This document shows, one piece after another, positions 41,867 to 50,194 of a DNA stretch of 64,000 nucleotides (position 1 is its first letter; every line of letters begins with the position of its first letter). Where the stretch lies: NCBI RefSeq assembly GCF_000787835.1, contig NZ_BBPP01000005.1:1-64000 (forward strand), given 5' to 3'. The translations under genes were made by a program, and so were the position numbers. This stretch comes from Streptacidiphilus melanogenes. Its GTDB lineage: Bacteria > Actinomycetota > Actinomycetes > Streptomycetales > Streptomycetaceae. The notes under the pieces were generated by a model. That model had not been told where the DNA came from. It did not search any database and saw only the letters and a program-made list of their open reading frames with translations.

Positions 41867-43549
41867 ATGACCGCAGCCACGGTCCACCCGATGATCGACC
41901 GTCACCAGGAGACCCTTGAGCGCGCGGTGAGCGCCCTCGCCGAGCGGGACTACTGGTCGCCGTACCCCGAATTCCCGAAGGCCTACGGCGAGGACGCCCT
42001 CGCCGTCGGCGGTGCCGCGTTCGAGGCCCTGAAGGGCACCACTCGCCTCGCCGCGGACGAGCTCGTCGGCCCCGCCGCCGACGCCGGAGGCGAGGTCTCG
42101 CCGTTCGGTGAGCCGCTGAACATCGCGTACGGCCACCGCTCCGCCGACGCGCTGATGGCCGCGGCCATCGCCGCGCAGCCCGCGTGGGCGCAGGCCAGCC
42201 CGGCGCTGCGGGCCGCGGTCTGCCTGGAGATCCTGGCGCGGATCAACGCCCGCTCGGTCGAGTTCGGCTTCGCCGTCCAGCACACCACCGGGCAGGCCTT
42301 CGGCATGGCCTTCCAGGCCGGTGGGCCGCACGCCCAGGACCGCGGTCTGGAGGCCGTGGCCGTCGCCTACGCCGAGCAGACCCGGATCCCGGCCAAGGCC
42401 AACTGGACCAAGCCGCAGGGCAAGCGCGACCCGCTCCAGATGGAGAAGGAGTTCATCGTCCGGCCGCGCGGCGTCGGGCTGGTCATCGGCTGCAACACCT
42501 TCCCGACCTGGAACGGCTTCCCGGGCCTCTTCGCCTCGCTGGCGACCGGCAACGCCGTCGTCGTGAAGCCGCACCCGCGGGCCGTCCTGCCGCTGGCTCT
42601 CACCGTCGAGATCGCCCGCGAGGTGCTGACCGAGGCCGGCTTCGACGCCGACGTCGTGCAGCTGGCGCCGGAGAAGCCGGGCGAGGGGCTCGCCAAGACG
42701 CTGGCGACCCGGCCCGAGGTCGCGATCATCGACTACACCGGCTCGACCGCCTTCGGCGACTGGCTGGAGGAGAACGCCCGCCAGGCGCAGGTCTACACCG
42801 AGAAGGCCGGCGTCAACACCGTCCTGATCGAGTCCACCGACGACTACGCGGCCGCGCTCGGGAACCTGGCGTTCAGCCTCTCCCTCTACAGCGGCCAGAT
42901 GTGCACCACGCCGCAGAACCTGCTGATCCCGCGCGCCGGTATCGCCACCGACCAGGGCGAGAAGTCCTTCGCCGAGGTCGTCGCCGACCTCGCCGCCGCC
43001 CTCGGCAAGCTCCTGGGCGACGACGCGCGCGCCGCGCAGCTCCTGGGGGCGGTGGTGAACCCGGGCGTGCTCCAGCGTGTCGAGCGGGCCGAGAAGGGCG
43101 AGTACGGCGAGCTCGCGCTCGCGCCGCGCGCGGTGGTGAGCCCGGAGTTCCCGGAGGCAGTGATCCGCACGCCCGCGCTGGTCACCCTGGACGCGGCCAA
43201 GGACGCGCTGCCGGGCGAGTGCTTCGGCCCGGTGGCCTTCGCCATCGCCGTGGACTCCGCCGCGCAGGGCGTGGAGCTGCTGGCCGAGACCGTCCGGACC
43301 CGCGGCGCGATGACCGCGGCCGCCTACACGACCTCGCCCGAGGTCGAGCGCGCGGTGGTCGACGCAGCCGTGGACGCCGGCGTCTCGCTCTCGCTCAACC
43401 TGACCGGCCAGGTCTTCGTCAACCAGACCGCCGCCTTCTCCGACCTGCACGGCACCGGGGCGAACCCGGCCGCGAACGCGGCCTACGCCGACGCCGCTTT
43501 CGTCGCGAGCCGTTTCCGTGTGATGGAGGTCCGCCGCCACAACGGCTGA
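41867..43549 (+). CDS. paaN: phenylacetic acid degradation protein PaaN (aldehyde dehydrogenase family)
   Basis: 560 aa; ATG at 41867 after GAGGAG. The aldehyde-dehydrogenase fold begins around residue 130; the cofactor region is VGLVIGCNTFPTWNGFPGLF, the catalytic Cys lies in LYSGQMCTTPQNLLIPRAGI, and EKAGVNTVLIEST is the adjacent strand. Sequence character matches PaaN of actinobacteria, linked to ring cleavage or aldehyde oxidation in phenylacetyl-CoA catabolism; some homologues are MaoC fusions, but no C-terminal hydratase domain is present here (560 aa). No other paa genes are adjacent. A TetR-type operator sits in its promoter. Confidence 0.9.
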   Translation: MTAATVHPMIDRHQETLERAVSALAERDYWSPYPEFPKAYGEDALAVGGAAFEALKGTTRLAADELVGPAADAGGEVSPFGEPLNIAYGHRSADALMAAAIAAQPAWAQASPALRAAVCLEILARINARSVEFGFAVQHTTGQAFGMAFQAGGPHAQDRGLEAVAVAYAEQTRIPAKANWTKPQGKRDPLQMEKEFIVRPRGVGLVIGCNTFPTWNGFPGLFASLATGNAVVVKPHPRAVLPLALTVEIAREVLTEAGFDADVVQLAPEKPGEGLAKTLATRPEVAIIDYTGSTAFGDWLEENARQAQVYTEKAGVNTVLIESTDDYAAALGNLAFSLSLYSGQMCTTPQNLLIPRAGIATDQGEKSFAEVVADLAAALGKLLGDDARAAQLLGAVVNPGVLQRVERAEKGEYGELALAPRAVVSPEFPEAVIRTPALVTLDAAKDALPGECFGPVAFAIAVDSAAQGVELLAETVRTRGAMTAAAYTTSPEVERAVVDAAVDAGVSLSLNLTGQVFVNQTAAFSDLHGTGANPAANAAYADAAFVASRFRVMEVRRHNG

Positions 43550-43563
43550 TTCCTCGCGCAGGT

Positions 43564-43617
43564 GTTGGCATAAGAAGCGGCGCGGGGTGTTGGCATAAGA
43601 GCCGCGTTGGCATAAGA
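43564..43617. repeat. three direct copies of GTTGGCATAAGA
   Basis: Exact 12-bp copies at 43564-43575, 43589-43600 and 43606-43617, just downstream of paaN and before its terminator. Confidence 0.85.
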
Positions 43618-43621
43618 GAAA

Positions 43622-43658
43622 GGCGGGGCCGTCCAGGATTCTCCTGGGCGGCCCCGCC
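43622..43658 (+). terminator. paaN terminator hairpin
   Basis: A 17-bp stem with one G-T wobble (43622-43638 with 43642-43658), loop TTC, followed by GCTTTGC. Confidence 0.88.
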
Positions 43659-43916
43659 GCTTTGCACTGACACGGGTGTAGGCGTTCTGTTGCGCCTTTT
43701 ACACGCTGTAGGTGGCCCTGGGAGGGCCGAATCACGCAGGGTAAGCGGTGATGCGGATCACGTCGTCGTGACTGGGCTTTGATAACAATTCCGCCCCCAA
43801 CTCACTGGGTAGGCATGGAATCCGCAGCTCAGGACCTTTAATGTCGGTCCCCATCGCAACGTCGGAAAGGACCTCTGGACAGCCCCCGCGTCTTTGAGAA
43901 AGGCACTCCCCCGAAC

Positions 43917-45161
43917 ATGACGGGTTCCAGCTCTTTTGAGCTCGCGCGCTACACGAACCGCACCAGGCTGACGTCGACCGCTCGCCGCATGAGCCGGCGT
44001 TCGCTGCTGCGCGGCGCGATGGTCGGCGGGATCGCCGTGGCGGGCGCGAGTGCGCTCTCCGCGTGCGGTGTCCAGGGCCATGTGCTGCCGCCCGGCTCCA
44101 AGGAGAACGGCCAGGCCGGCCACGACTACTCGGACGTCGAGAAGACGGTCGTCTTCGCCAACTGGCCGGCGTACATCGACGTCGACGCGAAGGACCAGAA
44201 CAAGCGGCCCACGCTGGACGCGTTCGTCAAGCAGAGCGGCATCCAGGTCGACTACCTGGAGATCATCAACGACAACAACGACTGGTACAACAAGATCGAC
44301 CCGTCGTTGGTCAAGGGCATCGACACCGGCTACGACATCATGGTCGTCTCCGACTACATGGTGGCCAAGTACCGGACGTACGACTACATCCAGTCGTTCG
44401 ACCTGGCGAACATCCCGAACCACTCGAAGCTGCTGCCCAGCGTGCTGCACGACCCGACCGACCCGGGCCGCCTGCACTCCATCCCGTGGGCGTACGGCTA
44501 CACCACCATCGCCTACAACTCCAACCTGGTGAAGACGCCGATCACCTCGATCGCCGAGCTGTTCACCCGGCCCGACCTCAAGGGAAAGGTGTCCCTCTTC
44601 GCGGAGATGGAGGACACCGTCGCGATGGCGCTGCTGGCACTGGGGCTGAACCCGGAGCAGTTCACCGACGCGCAGTTCAACCAGGCGCTGGAGTACATCC
44701 GCCGGGCCAAGGACGCCGGCCAGATCCGTGCCTTCACCGGCAACGACTACCTGAGCGACTTCCAGCAGGGCAACACCGCCGTCACCATGGCCTACTCCGG
44801 TGACGTCGCCCAGCTCGGCAAGCCGAACCTGGTGACCGTGGACCTGCCCAAGGAGGGCCTGCTGGCCTGGTCCGACAACATGGTCATCCCCAACTTCGCG
44901 CGGCACAAGAAGAACGCCGAGAAGCTGATGAACTACTACCTCCAGCCGGAGGTATCGGCCGAGCTCACCGACTACATCGATTACATCCCTTCGGTGCAGG
45001 GCGCCGTCGCCGCCCTGCAGCAGCTCGACTCGGACGCCGCCGCAGTGCCGCTGATCGTGCCGACCAAGGAGATGCAGGCCAAGGCGCGCGGCTTCATGGC
45101 GCTCAGCATCGCCCAGTTGAACGACTACACCAGCCGCTTCCAGCAGATCACCGGCCAGTAG
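43917..45161 (+). CDS. potD: polyamine ABC transporter substrate-binding lipoprotein
   Basis: 414 aa; ATG at 43917. The N-terminus carries a twin-arginine-type signal (MSRRSLLRGAMVGGIAVAGA) ending in a lipobox (ALSAC), so it is probably exported folded by Tat and lipidated at Cys. The mature part matches PotD/PotF-type spermidine/putrescine binders (VVFANWPAYIDVDAK, YDIMVVSDYMVAKY, AMAYSGDVAQLGK-like block in VTMAYSGDVAQLGKPNL, NYYLQPEVSAELTDYIDYIP). First gene of the potDABC operon, 26 bp before potA. Confidence 0.94.
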   Translation: MTGSSSFELARYTNRTRLTSTARRMSRRSLLRGAMVGGIAVAGASALSACGVQGHVLPPGSKENGQAGHDYSDVEKTVVFANWPAYIDVDAKDQNKRPTLDAFVKQSGIQVDYLEIINDNNDWYNKIDPSLVKGIDTGYDIMVVSDYMVAKYRTYDYIQSFDLANIPNHSKLLPSVLHDPTDPGRLHSIPWAYGYTTIAYNSNLVKTPITSIAELFTRPDLKGKVSLFAEMEDTVAMALLALGLNPEQFTDAQFNQALEYIRRAKDAGQIRAFTGNDYLSDFQQGNTAVTMAYSGDVAQLGKPNLVTVDLPKEGLLAWSDNMVIPNFARHKKNAEKLMNYYLQPEVSAELTDYIDYIPSVQGAVAALQQLDSDAAAVPLIVPTKEMQAKARGFMALSIAQLNDYTSRFQQITGQ

Positions 45162-45187
45162 TCCTGCCCACGGAGAGAAGAGTCCCG

Positions 45188-46342
45188 ATGAGTTCCCACG
45201 ACGTACTCGGCCGCACCGAGGGCGGAGACCTCCGCCTGGTCGGCCTCACCAAGCGCTACGGCTCCTTCACCGCGGTGGACGACCTGAGCCTGACGATCCC
45301 CCAGGGGTCGTTCTTCGCCCTGCTGGGCGCCTCCGGCTGTGGCAAGACCACGACGCTGCGCATGATCTCCGGTCTGGAGGACCCGACGGTCGGCCAGATC
45401 TTCCTGGGTGAGCAGGAGGTCACCGACCTCAAGCCCTACCGACGTCCGGTCAACACGGTGTTCCAGAACTACGCGCTCTTCCCGCACCTGGACATCTTCG
45501 AGAACGTGGCCTTCGGCCTGCGCCGCCGCGGCGTCAAGGACGTCAAGAAGGCCGTGACCGACATGCTCGACCTGGTCGAGCTCGGTCACCTGGCCAAGCG
45601 CAAGCCGACCCAGCTCTCCGGCGGTCAGCAGCAGCGCATCGCGCTGGCCCGCGCGCTGATCAACCAGCCGCAGGTGCTGCTGCTGGACGAGCCGCTGGGC
45701 GCGCTGGACCTCAAGTTGCGCCGCCAGATGCAGATCGAGCTGAAGCGCATCCAGACCGAGGTCGGCCTCACCTTCGTGCACGTCACGCACGACCAGGAGG
45801 AGGCCATGACCATGGCCGACACCATCGCGGTCATGAACCACGGCCGGATCGAGCAGCTCGGCTCCCCCGCCGACCTCTACGAGAACCCGGCGACCACCTT
45901 CGTCGCCAACTTCCTGGGCCAGTCCAACCTGATCCCGGCCTCGGTCGAGGGCGAGAAGGACGGCGTGGTCTCCGTCTCCGCGCACGGCCAGCAGCTCAAG
46001 GTCGACACCAGCCGCTGCCGCTCCACCAGCGGCAAGATCATCCTGGGTGTCCGCCCGGAGAAGGTCCAGATCGCCACCGGTCGCGGCGAGGTCCCGGACG
46101 GCTACAACGCGCTGGTCGGCGGCAAGGTCGTCGACACCAGCTTCATCGGCGTCTCCACCCAGTACCTGGTGCAGATGCCGTCCGGCGAGGAGCTCTCCGT
46201 CTTCGAGCAGAACACCGGTCGCGCCATCCAGCGCCCGGGCGCCGAGGTCGTCGTCTACTGGGACCCGAGCCAGGGCTTCGGCCTCGAGGGCTCCCAGGAC
46301 ATCGAGGCCGGCGCCGAGGTCGACGAGGAGGCTGCGGCATGA
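45188..46342 (+). CDS. potA: polyamine ABC transporter ATP-binding protein
   Basis: 384 aa. Walker A GASGCGKTT, Q-loop NTVFQNYALFP, ABC signature LSGGQQQRIALARAL, Walker B VLLLDEPLGALD, and H-loop VTHDQ. A C-terminal TOBE domain (about 275-370; SGKIILGVRPEKVQIATGRG) is typical of PotA and other type-I importers. It energises uptake through PotB and PotC. Its stop overlaps the potB start by 4 bp. Confidence 0.96.
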   Translation: MSSHDVLGRTEGGDLRLVGLTKRYGSFTAVDDLSLTIPQGSFFALLGASGCGKTTTLRMISGLEDPTVGQIFLGEQEVTDLKPYRRPVNTVFQNYALFPHLDIFENVAFGLRRRGVKDVKKAVTDMLDLVELGHLAKRKPTQLSGGQQQRIALARALINQPQVLLLDEPLGALDLKLRRQMQIELKRIQTEVGLTFVHVTHDQEEAMTMADTIAVMNHGRIEQLGSPADLYENPATTFVANFLGQSNLIPASVEGEKDGVVSVSAHGQQLKVDTSRCRSTSGKIILGVRPEKVQIATGRGEVPDGYNALVGGKVVDTSFIGVSTQYLVQMPSGEELSVFEQNTGRAIQRPGAEVVVYWDPSQGFGLEGSQDIEAGAEVDEEAAA

Positions 46343-47262
46343 CGACTCTCACCGAGGCGCCCGCCCCGGTCGAGGAGCGCGCGCCGGACCGCAAGCCCCG
46401 CCGCAACTGGACCCCGTGGGTGCTGCTGCTCCCCGGCCTGCTCTGGCTGACCGTCTTCTTCCTGGTCCCGATCCTGACCTCGGTCTCGGCCTCGGTGCAG
46501 ACGGGCGACTACGACGACGGCTTCAAACTCACCTGGCACTGGGCCAACTACCACGACGCGATCGCCGACTTCGGCCCGCAGTACTACCACTCGCTGGTGT
46601 ACTCGCTGCTGACGACGATCGTCTGCCTGGCGCTGGCCTACCCCGTCGCCTACTTCATCGCCTTCAAGGGCGGCCGGTGGAAGACGCTGCTGATGGCCCT
46701 GGTCATCGTGCCGTCCTTCACCAGCTTCCTGATCCGCACCATCGCCTGGAAGACGATCCTCGCGGACAACGGCACGGTGGTGCACACGCTCAACAGCCTG
46801 CACCTGCTGAAGATCACGACGGCGCTCGGCTGGACCGTCGGCAACCACGTGCTGGCCAGCCCGGCCGCGGTGGTCTGCGGCATGGTCTACAACTTCCTGC
46901 CGTTCACGATCCTGCCGCTGTACACCTCGCTGGAGAAGATCGACCCGCGCCTGCACGAGGCCGGCGCCGACCTGTACTGCAGCGCGTTCACCACCTGGCG
47001 TCGGATCACCCTGCCGCTGTCGATGCCCGGTGTCATCGGCGGCACCCTGCTGACCTTCATTCCGGCGGTCGGTGACTACATCAACGCCCAGCTGCTGGGC
47101 AACCCGAACACGACGGTGGTCGGTCAGCGCATCGAGGACCTGTTCCTGCGTCAGACCAACGGCTACCCGGTCGGCTCCGCGATGTCGGTCGTGATGATGG
47201 TCGGCACGCTCGTCATCGTCATGACGTACATCTGGCGGGCCGGGACGGAGGACCTGCTCTAG
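46339..47262 (+). CDS. potB: polyamine ABC transporter permease
   Basis: 307 aa with six predicted membrane helices and a hydrophilic, Pro/Arg-rich start. The EAA coupling loop is LHEAGADLYCSAFTTWRRIT followed by LPLSMPGVIGG. The N-terminal helix LLLPGLLWLTVFFLVPILTS is typical of PotB. Overlaps potA by 4 bp and potC by 1 bp. Confidence 0.95.
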   Translation: MTTLTEAPAPVEERAPDRKPRRNWTPWVLLLPGLLWLTVFFLVPILTSVSASVQTGDYDDGFKLTWHWANYHDAIADFGPQYYHSLVYSLLTTIVCLALAYPVAYFIAFKGGRWKTLLMALVIVPSFTSFLIRTIAWKTILADNGTVVHTLNSLHLLKITTALGWTVGNHVLASPAAVVCGMVYNFLPFTILPLYTSLEKIDPRLHEAGADLYCSAFTTWRRITLPLSMPGVIGGTLLTFIPAVGDYINAQLLGNPNTTVVGQRIEDLFLRQTNGYPVGSAMSVVMMVGTLVIVMTYIWRAGTEDLL

Positions 47263-48134
47263 TGGCTACTCAGACCATCTCCACCGCTCCCGCCCCCGGC
47301 GGCGGCGCGCAGCTGAAGGTGCGCCGGCGCAGCCCGCTCGCCTGGGCCAGGCAGCACGTCCTGCTGGTCGTCACCTTCCTGGTGTTCGTCTTCATGCTGC
47401 TGCCGAACGCCGTCATCCTGTGGATGTCGTTCAACTCGCCCGAGGGCAAGTTCAACTACACCTGGAACAAGTTCTCCCTGGACGCCTGGAAGAACCCCTG
47501 CTCCAACAGCACGATGTGTCACAGCATCGGGCTGTCGCTGGAGATCGGCGTGGTCGCAACGATCATCGCTACGATCCTCGGCACGATGATCGCCTTCGCC
47601 ATGGTCCGGCACCGCTTCAAGGCGCGCAGCGGCATCAACGCCCTGCTGTTCCTGCCGATGGCCGCCCCCGAGGTGGTCATGGGTGCGACCCTGGCGGCGC
47701 TGTTCTTCAACACCATCGGCCCCGGCGGGATGGGCTTCTGGACCATCACCATCGCCCACGTGATGTTCTGCATCTCGTACGTCGTGGTGACGGTCAAGTC
47801 CCGTCTGGCGGGCATGGACCCGACGCTGGAGCGGGCGGCGCAGGACCTCTACGCCACCCCGGCCCAGACGTTCATGAAGGTCACCCTGCCGCTGGTCGCC
47901 CCGGGCATCGGCGCGGCCGCGCTGCTCGCCTTCGCGATCTCGATCGACGACTACATCATCACGGTCTTCACCGCGGGCAACTCGGAGACCTTCCCGATGT
48001 ACATCTTCGGCTCGGTGCAGCGCGCCTACCCGGCGCAGATCGACGTCATCGGCTCGCTGATGCTGCTCGGCACCATGGCCGTGATCGCGGTCTCGCAGGT
48101 CCTCAACCAGATGCGGGCGGCGCGCAAGAAGTAG
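47262..48134 (+). CDS. potC: polyamine ABC transporter permease
   Basis: 290 aa; GTG at 47262 shares one base with the potB stop. Six membrane helices; EAA loop LERAAQDLYATPAQTFMKVT followed by LPLVAPGIGAAALLAFAISI and DDYIITVFTAG, characteristic of PotC. Last gene of the operon, followed by a strong terminator. Confidence 0.95.
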   Translation: MATQTISTAPAPGGGAQLKVRRRSPLAWARQHVLLVVTFLVFVFMLLPNAVILWMSFNSPEGKFNYTWNKFSLDAWKNPCSNSTMCHSIGLSLEIGVVATIIATILGTMIAFAMVRHRFKARSGINALLFLPMAAPEVVMGATLAALFFNTIGPGGMGFWTITIAHVMFCISYVVVTVKSRLAGMDPTLERAAQDLYATPAQTFMKVTLPLVAPGIGAAALLAFAISIDDYIITVFTAGNSETFPMYIFGSVQRAYPAQIDVIGSLMLLGTMAVIAVSQVLNQMRAARKK

Positions 48135-48145
48135 CCCTCGTTTCT

Positions 48146-48189
48146 GTGGCTGATCCCCGTCCGGCTCGTCCGGGCGGGGATCAGCCTTT
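48146..48189 (+). terminator. terminator of the pot operon
   Basis: A 12-bp outer stem (48146-48157 with 48173-48184), an inner CCGG/CCGG pairing and five T residues at 48185-48189. The tail of the convergent CGNR gene (stop from 48181) overlaps it. Confidence 0.92.
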
Positions 48190-48711
48190 TTGCTGCGCGT
48201 AGTGGCGGGCGGCCTTGGCGCGGTTGCCGCAGTTGGCCATGTCGCACCAGCGGCGGCGCCCGTTCTGGGAGGTGTCGAAGAACGTCAGGATGCAGCGCTC
48301 GTGCGCGCATTCGCGGATGCGCGAGGGGCCGCGCGCCAGCAGCCGCAGGTAGTCGTCGGCGGCCAGCCAGGCCGCCAGCCAGACCGGGTCGGTAACGTCG
48401 GGCTCGTCGTGGGGTTGCCCGTCCCTGTCGAGGGTGCGGCGGATCCGGCCGTGGGAGAGGACCGCGTTGAGCGCCTCGGTGTCGCGCGGATCGGCGCGCA
48501 GCGCGAGCAGCGCGGTGCGGGTCTGGAGCAACGCCTCGAGCGCTGCGGGGGAGTCGGGAACGCGGTCGGTCAGGCCGTTGGAGGCGAGCCAGATCGCCAG
48601 ACCGTTCGGCTGCTGGAAGAGCTGCTCGTCGTGCCAGCGGGTGTTGAGCAGGTCCAGCGAGAGCGGTTCGCCGCGCAGTGGGCGGGGGTCCTGGTCGGCG
48701 AGGGCGTCCAT
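48181..48711 (-). CDS. CGNR zinc finger / ABATE domain protein
   Basis: 176 aa. The N-terminal domain (about 12-120; LSLDLLNTRWHDEQLFQQPN) is the stress-associated ABATE fold. The C-terminal zinc finger has Cys in IRECAHERCILTFFD and in RRRWCDMANCGNRAKAARHY, which holds the family-naming CGNR. These proteins are considered transcription regulators. It is divergent from a VOC protein gene with a mirrored 13-bp repeat in between, which suggests autoregulation and control of the VOC operon. Confidence 0.93.
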   Translation of the reverse strand: MDALADQDPRPLRGEPLSLDLLNTRWHDEQLFQQPNGLAIWLASNGLTDRVPDSPAALEALLQTRTALLALRADPRDTEALNAVLSHGRIRRTLDRDGQPHDEPDVTDPVWLAAWLAADDYLRLLARGPSRIRECAHERCILTFFDTSQNGRRRWCDMANCGNRAKAARHYAQQKG

Positions 48712-48718
48712 GGAGGGA

Positions 48719-48794
48719 GTCTAACCGTTCAGGCGTCGAGTAGCGGTTGCGGTGCTTCGGTTCTAACCCTTACTGTCGTGTTGAACGGTTAGAC
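48719..48794. promoter_or_regulatory. mirrored 13-bp operator in CGNR/VOC divergent promoter
   Basis: GTCTAACCGTTCA (48719-48731) and TGAACGGTTAGAC (48782-48794) are exact inverted copies, 50 bp apart, each adjoining a start of divergent transcription and each containing a possible -10 (TTAGAC). A related TTCTAACCCTT lies at 48761-48771. Confidence 0.65.
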
Positions 48795-48828
48795 ATCGCC
48801 TTCCTCTTCTCGGAACGGGAGTCCGTCC

Positions 48829-49290
48829 ATGCCCGCCTCGCTGCGCACCGGCCACATCGGGATCAACGTCACCGACCTGGACCGCTCGGTCGCCTTCTAC
48901 CGCGACGTCCTCGGGCTGGAGGTGATGGGAGGCAGCGAGCCCGGCACGCCCCCGGAACGCCGCCGGGCCCGGCTCGGCAGGAAGGGCGAGCTCGTGCTCA
49001 CCATCTGGCAGCAGGCGTCCGGCGCCCATCCCACCGACCGGCCCGGCCTGCACCACCTCTCGTTCGAGGTGGACTCCGTCGAGGAGGTCCGCGAGGCGGA
49101 ATGGGCGCTCAAGGAGCGCGGCGCGAGTTTCCACCACGACGGGATCGTGCTGCACGGCCCCGGCCAGGACTCCGGCGGCATCTTCTTCGCCGACCCGGAC
49201 GGCACCCGGCTGGAGATCTTCACCGCGAGCGGCGTGGCCGCGGAGGGCTCCGCGCCCCACGCCGACGCGCCCACCTGCGGCTTCTTCTAA
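48829..49290 (+). CDS. VOC (glyoxalase/bleomycin resistance) family protein
   Basis: 153 aa. Two paired beta-alpha-beta-beta-beta modules: TGHIGINVTDLDRSVAFYRD with the first metal His, then HHLSFEVDSVEEVREAEWAL, and SGGIFFADPDGTRLEIFTAS with the metal Glu. The product may be a lyase, dioxygenase or binding protein; the activity is unknown. ATG at 48829. It is followed 11 bp later by a flavin-fold protein gene, so the two are likely co-transcribed from the CGNR-facing promoter. Confidence 0.92.
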   Translation: MPASLRTGHIGINVTDLDRSVAFYRDVLGLEVMGGSEPGTPPERRRARLGRKGELVLTIWQQASGAHPTDRPGLHHLSFEVDSVEEVREAEWALKERGASFHHDGIVLHGPGQDSGGIFFADPDGTRLEIFTASGVAAEGSAPHADAPTCGFF

Positions 49291-49301
49291 GGAGGTTCGG
49301 C

Positions 49302-50189
49302 ATGGCGACGACGACCGGCTACCACGCGGGCGAGCTCGCGGCCCAGGTGCGGCTCGGGGACACCGCGCGGGCGGAGCACCTCGGCCGCAGCATCCGCAGC
49401 ACCGTCCCCTCGGTCGCGGCGGCGTTCCTGGCGGAGCGGCAGCTCCTGGTCGTCGGCGCCGCCGACGAGACCGGGCGGATGTGGGCGACGGTGCTGACGG
49501 GCTCGCCCGGCTTCGTCTCCGTCCCCGACGAGCGGACGGTCGTCGTGGCCGCGTCCCCGCGCCCCGACGACCCGCTGGTCGGCGTGCTGCGGGGGAGCAC
49601 GCCGACCAGCGTCGGCACCATCGCGCTCGAACCCGCGACGCGACGCCGGATGCGGGTCAACGGCACCGTGCAGGCCGGGCCGCCAGGCCTCCTGCTCCAC
49701 ACCGAGCAGGTCTTCTCCAACTGCCCCAAGTACATCCAGAAACGGCGCCCGGTCCGGCAGACCCCGACCGTCGAGCCGGGAACGGCGCGTCACAGTGCGG
49801 AGCTGTCGACGGCGCAGCAGGCGTTCGTCGCGACTGCCGACACGTTCTTCCTGGCCACCGCCGATGCGGAGGGCCATGTGGACGCCTCGCACCGGGGCGG
49901 CCTCCCCGGATTCGTCGAGGTCCTCTCGCCGACCCGGCTGCGGTGGGCCGACTACGTGGGCAACGGCGCCTACATGACGCTGGGCAACCTGGAACTGAAC
50001 CCGCGTGCGGGACTCGTCCTGCCGGACTGGGAGAGCGGTGACACGCTCCTGCTCACGGGTGAGGCCCGGACCGACTGGCAGGAGCGGTCGGTGGAGTTCG
50101 AGCTGACGGCCGCGGTCCTGCTGCCCGGCGCGCTGCCGCTGCGCTGGACCGAGCCGGAGTATTCCCCGGCCAACCCCCCTCTACGCTGA
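49302..50189 (+). CDS. pyridoxamine 5'-phosphate oxidase-fold (FMN-binding split barrel) protein
   Basis: 295 aa; ATG at 49302 with AAGGAGG at 49289-49295. Two split-barrel-like halves: an N-terminal one (FLAERQLLVVGAADETGRMW, ATVLTGSPGFVSVPDERTVV) and a C-terminal one (ADTFFLATADAEGHVDASHR, GGLPGFVEVLSPTRLRWADY, VGNGAYMTLGNLELNPRAGL). The centre has FSNCPKYIQKRRP, a motif of the flavin/F420-dependent family annotated as pyridoxamine 5'-phosphate oxidase family proteins. It probably reduces or oxidises a small substrate; true PNPOx activity is unlikely at this length. Confidence 0.87.
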   Translation: MATTTGYHAGELAAQVRLGDTARAEHLGRSIRSTVPSVAAAFLAERQLLVVGAADETGRMWATVLTGSPGFVSVPDERTVVVAASPRPDDPLVGVLRGSTPTSVGTIALEPATRRRMRVNGTVQAGPPGLLLHTEQVFSNCPKYIQKRRPVRQTPTVEPGTARHSAELSTAQQAFVATADTFFLATADAEGHVDASHRGGLPGFVEVLSPTRLRWADYVGNGAYMTLGNLELNPRAGLVLPDWESGDTLLLTGEARTDWQERSVEFELTAAVLLPGALPLRWTEPEYSPANPPLR

Positions 50190-50194
50190 GGACC

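Larger units (their letters stand above)
43550..43916. other. intergenic region between paaN and potD
   Basis: 367 bp without a gene. It holds a triple 12-bp direct repeat (43564-43617), the paaN terminator (43622-43658), and then about 250 bp that probably contains the pot operon promoter. I could not pick a convincing -10/-35 pair. Confidence 0.6.

Noticed and set aside
43564-43617. Possible CRISPR array
   Set aside because: Repeats are only 12 bp with unequal 13- and 5-bp gaps and there are no cas genes.
43780-43793. GATAACAATTCC resembling part of the lac operator or a cloning-vector primer site
   Set aside because: Only 12 bases match, the symmetric other half is missing and flanking DNA is normal host sequence; chance similarity is most likely.
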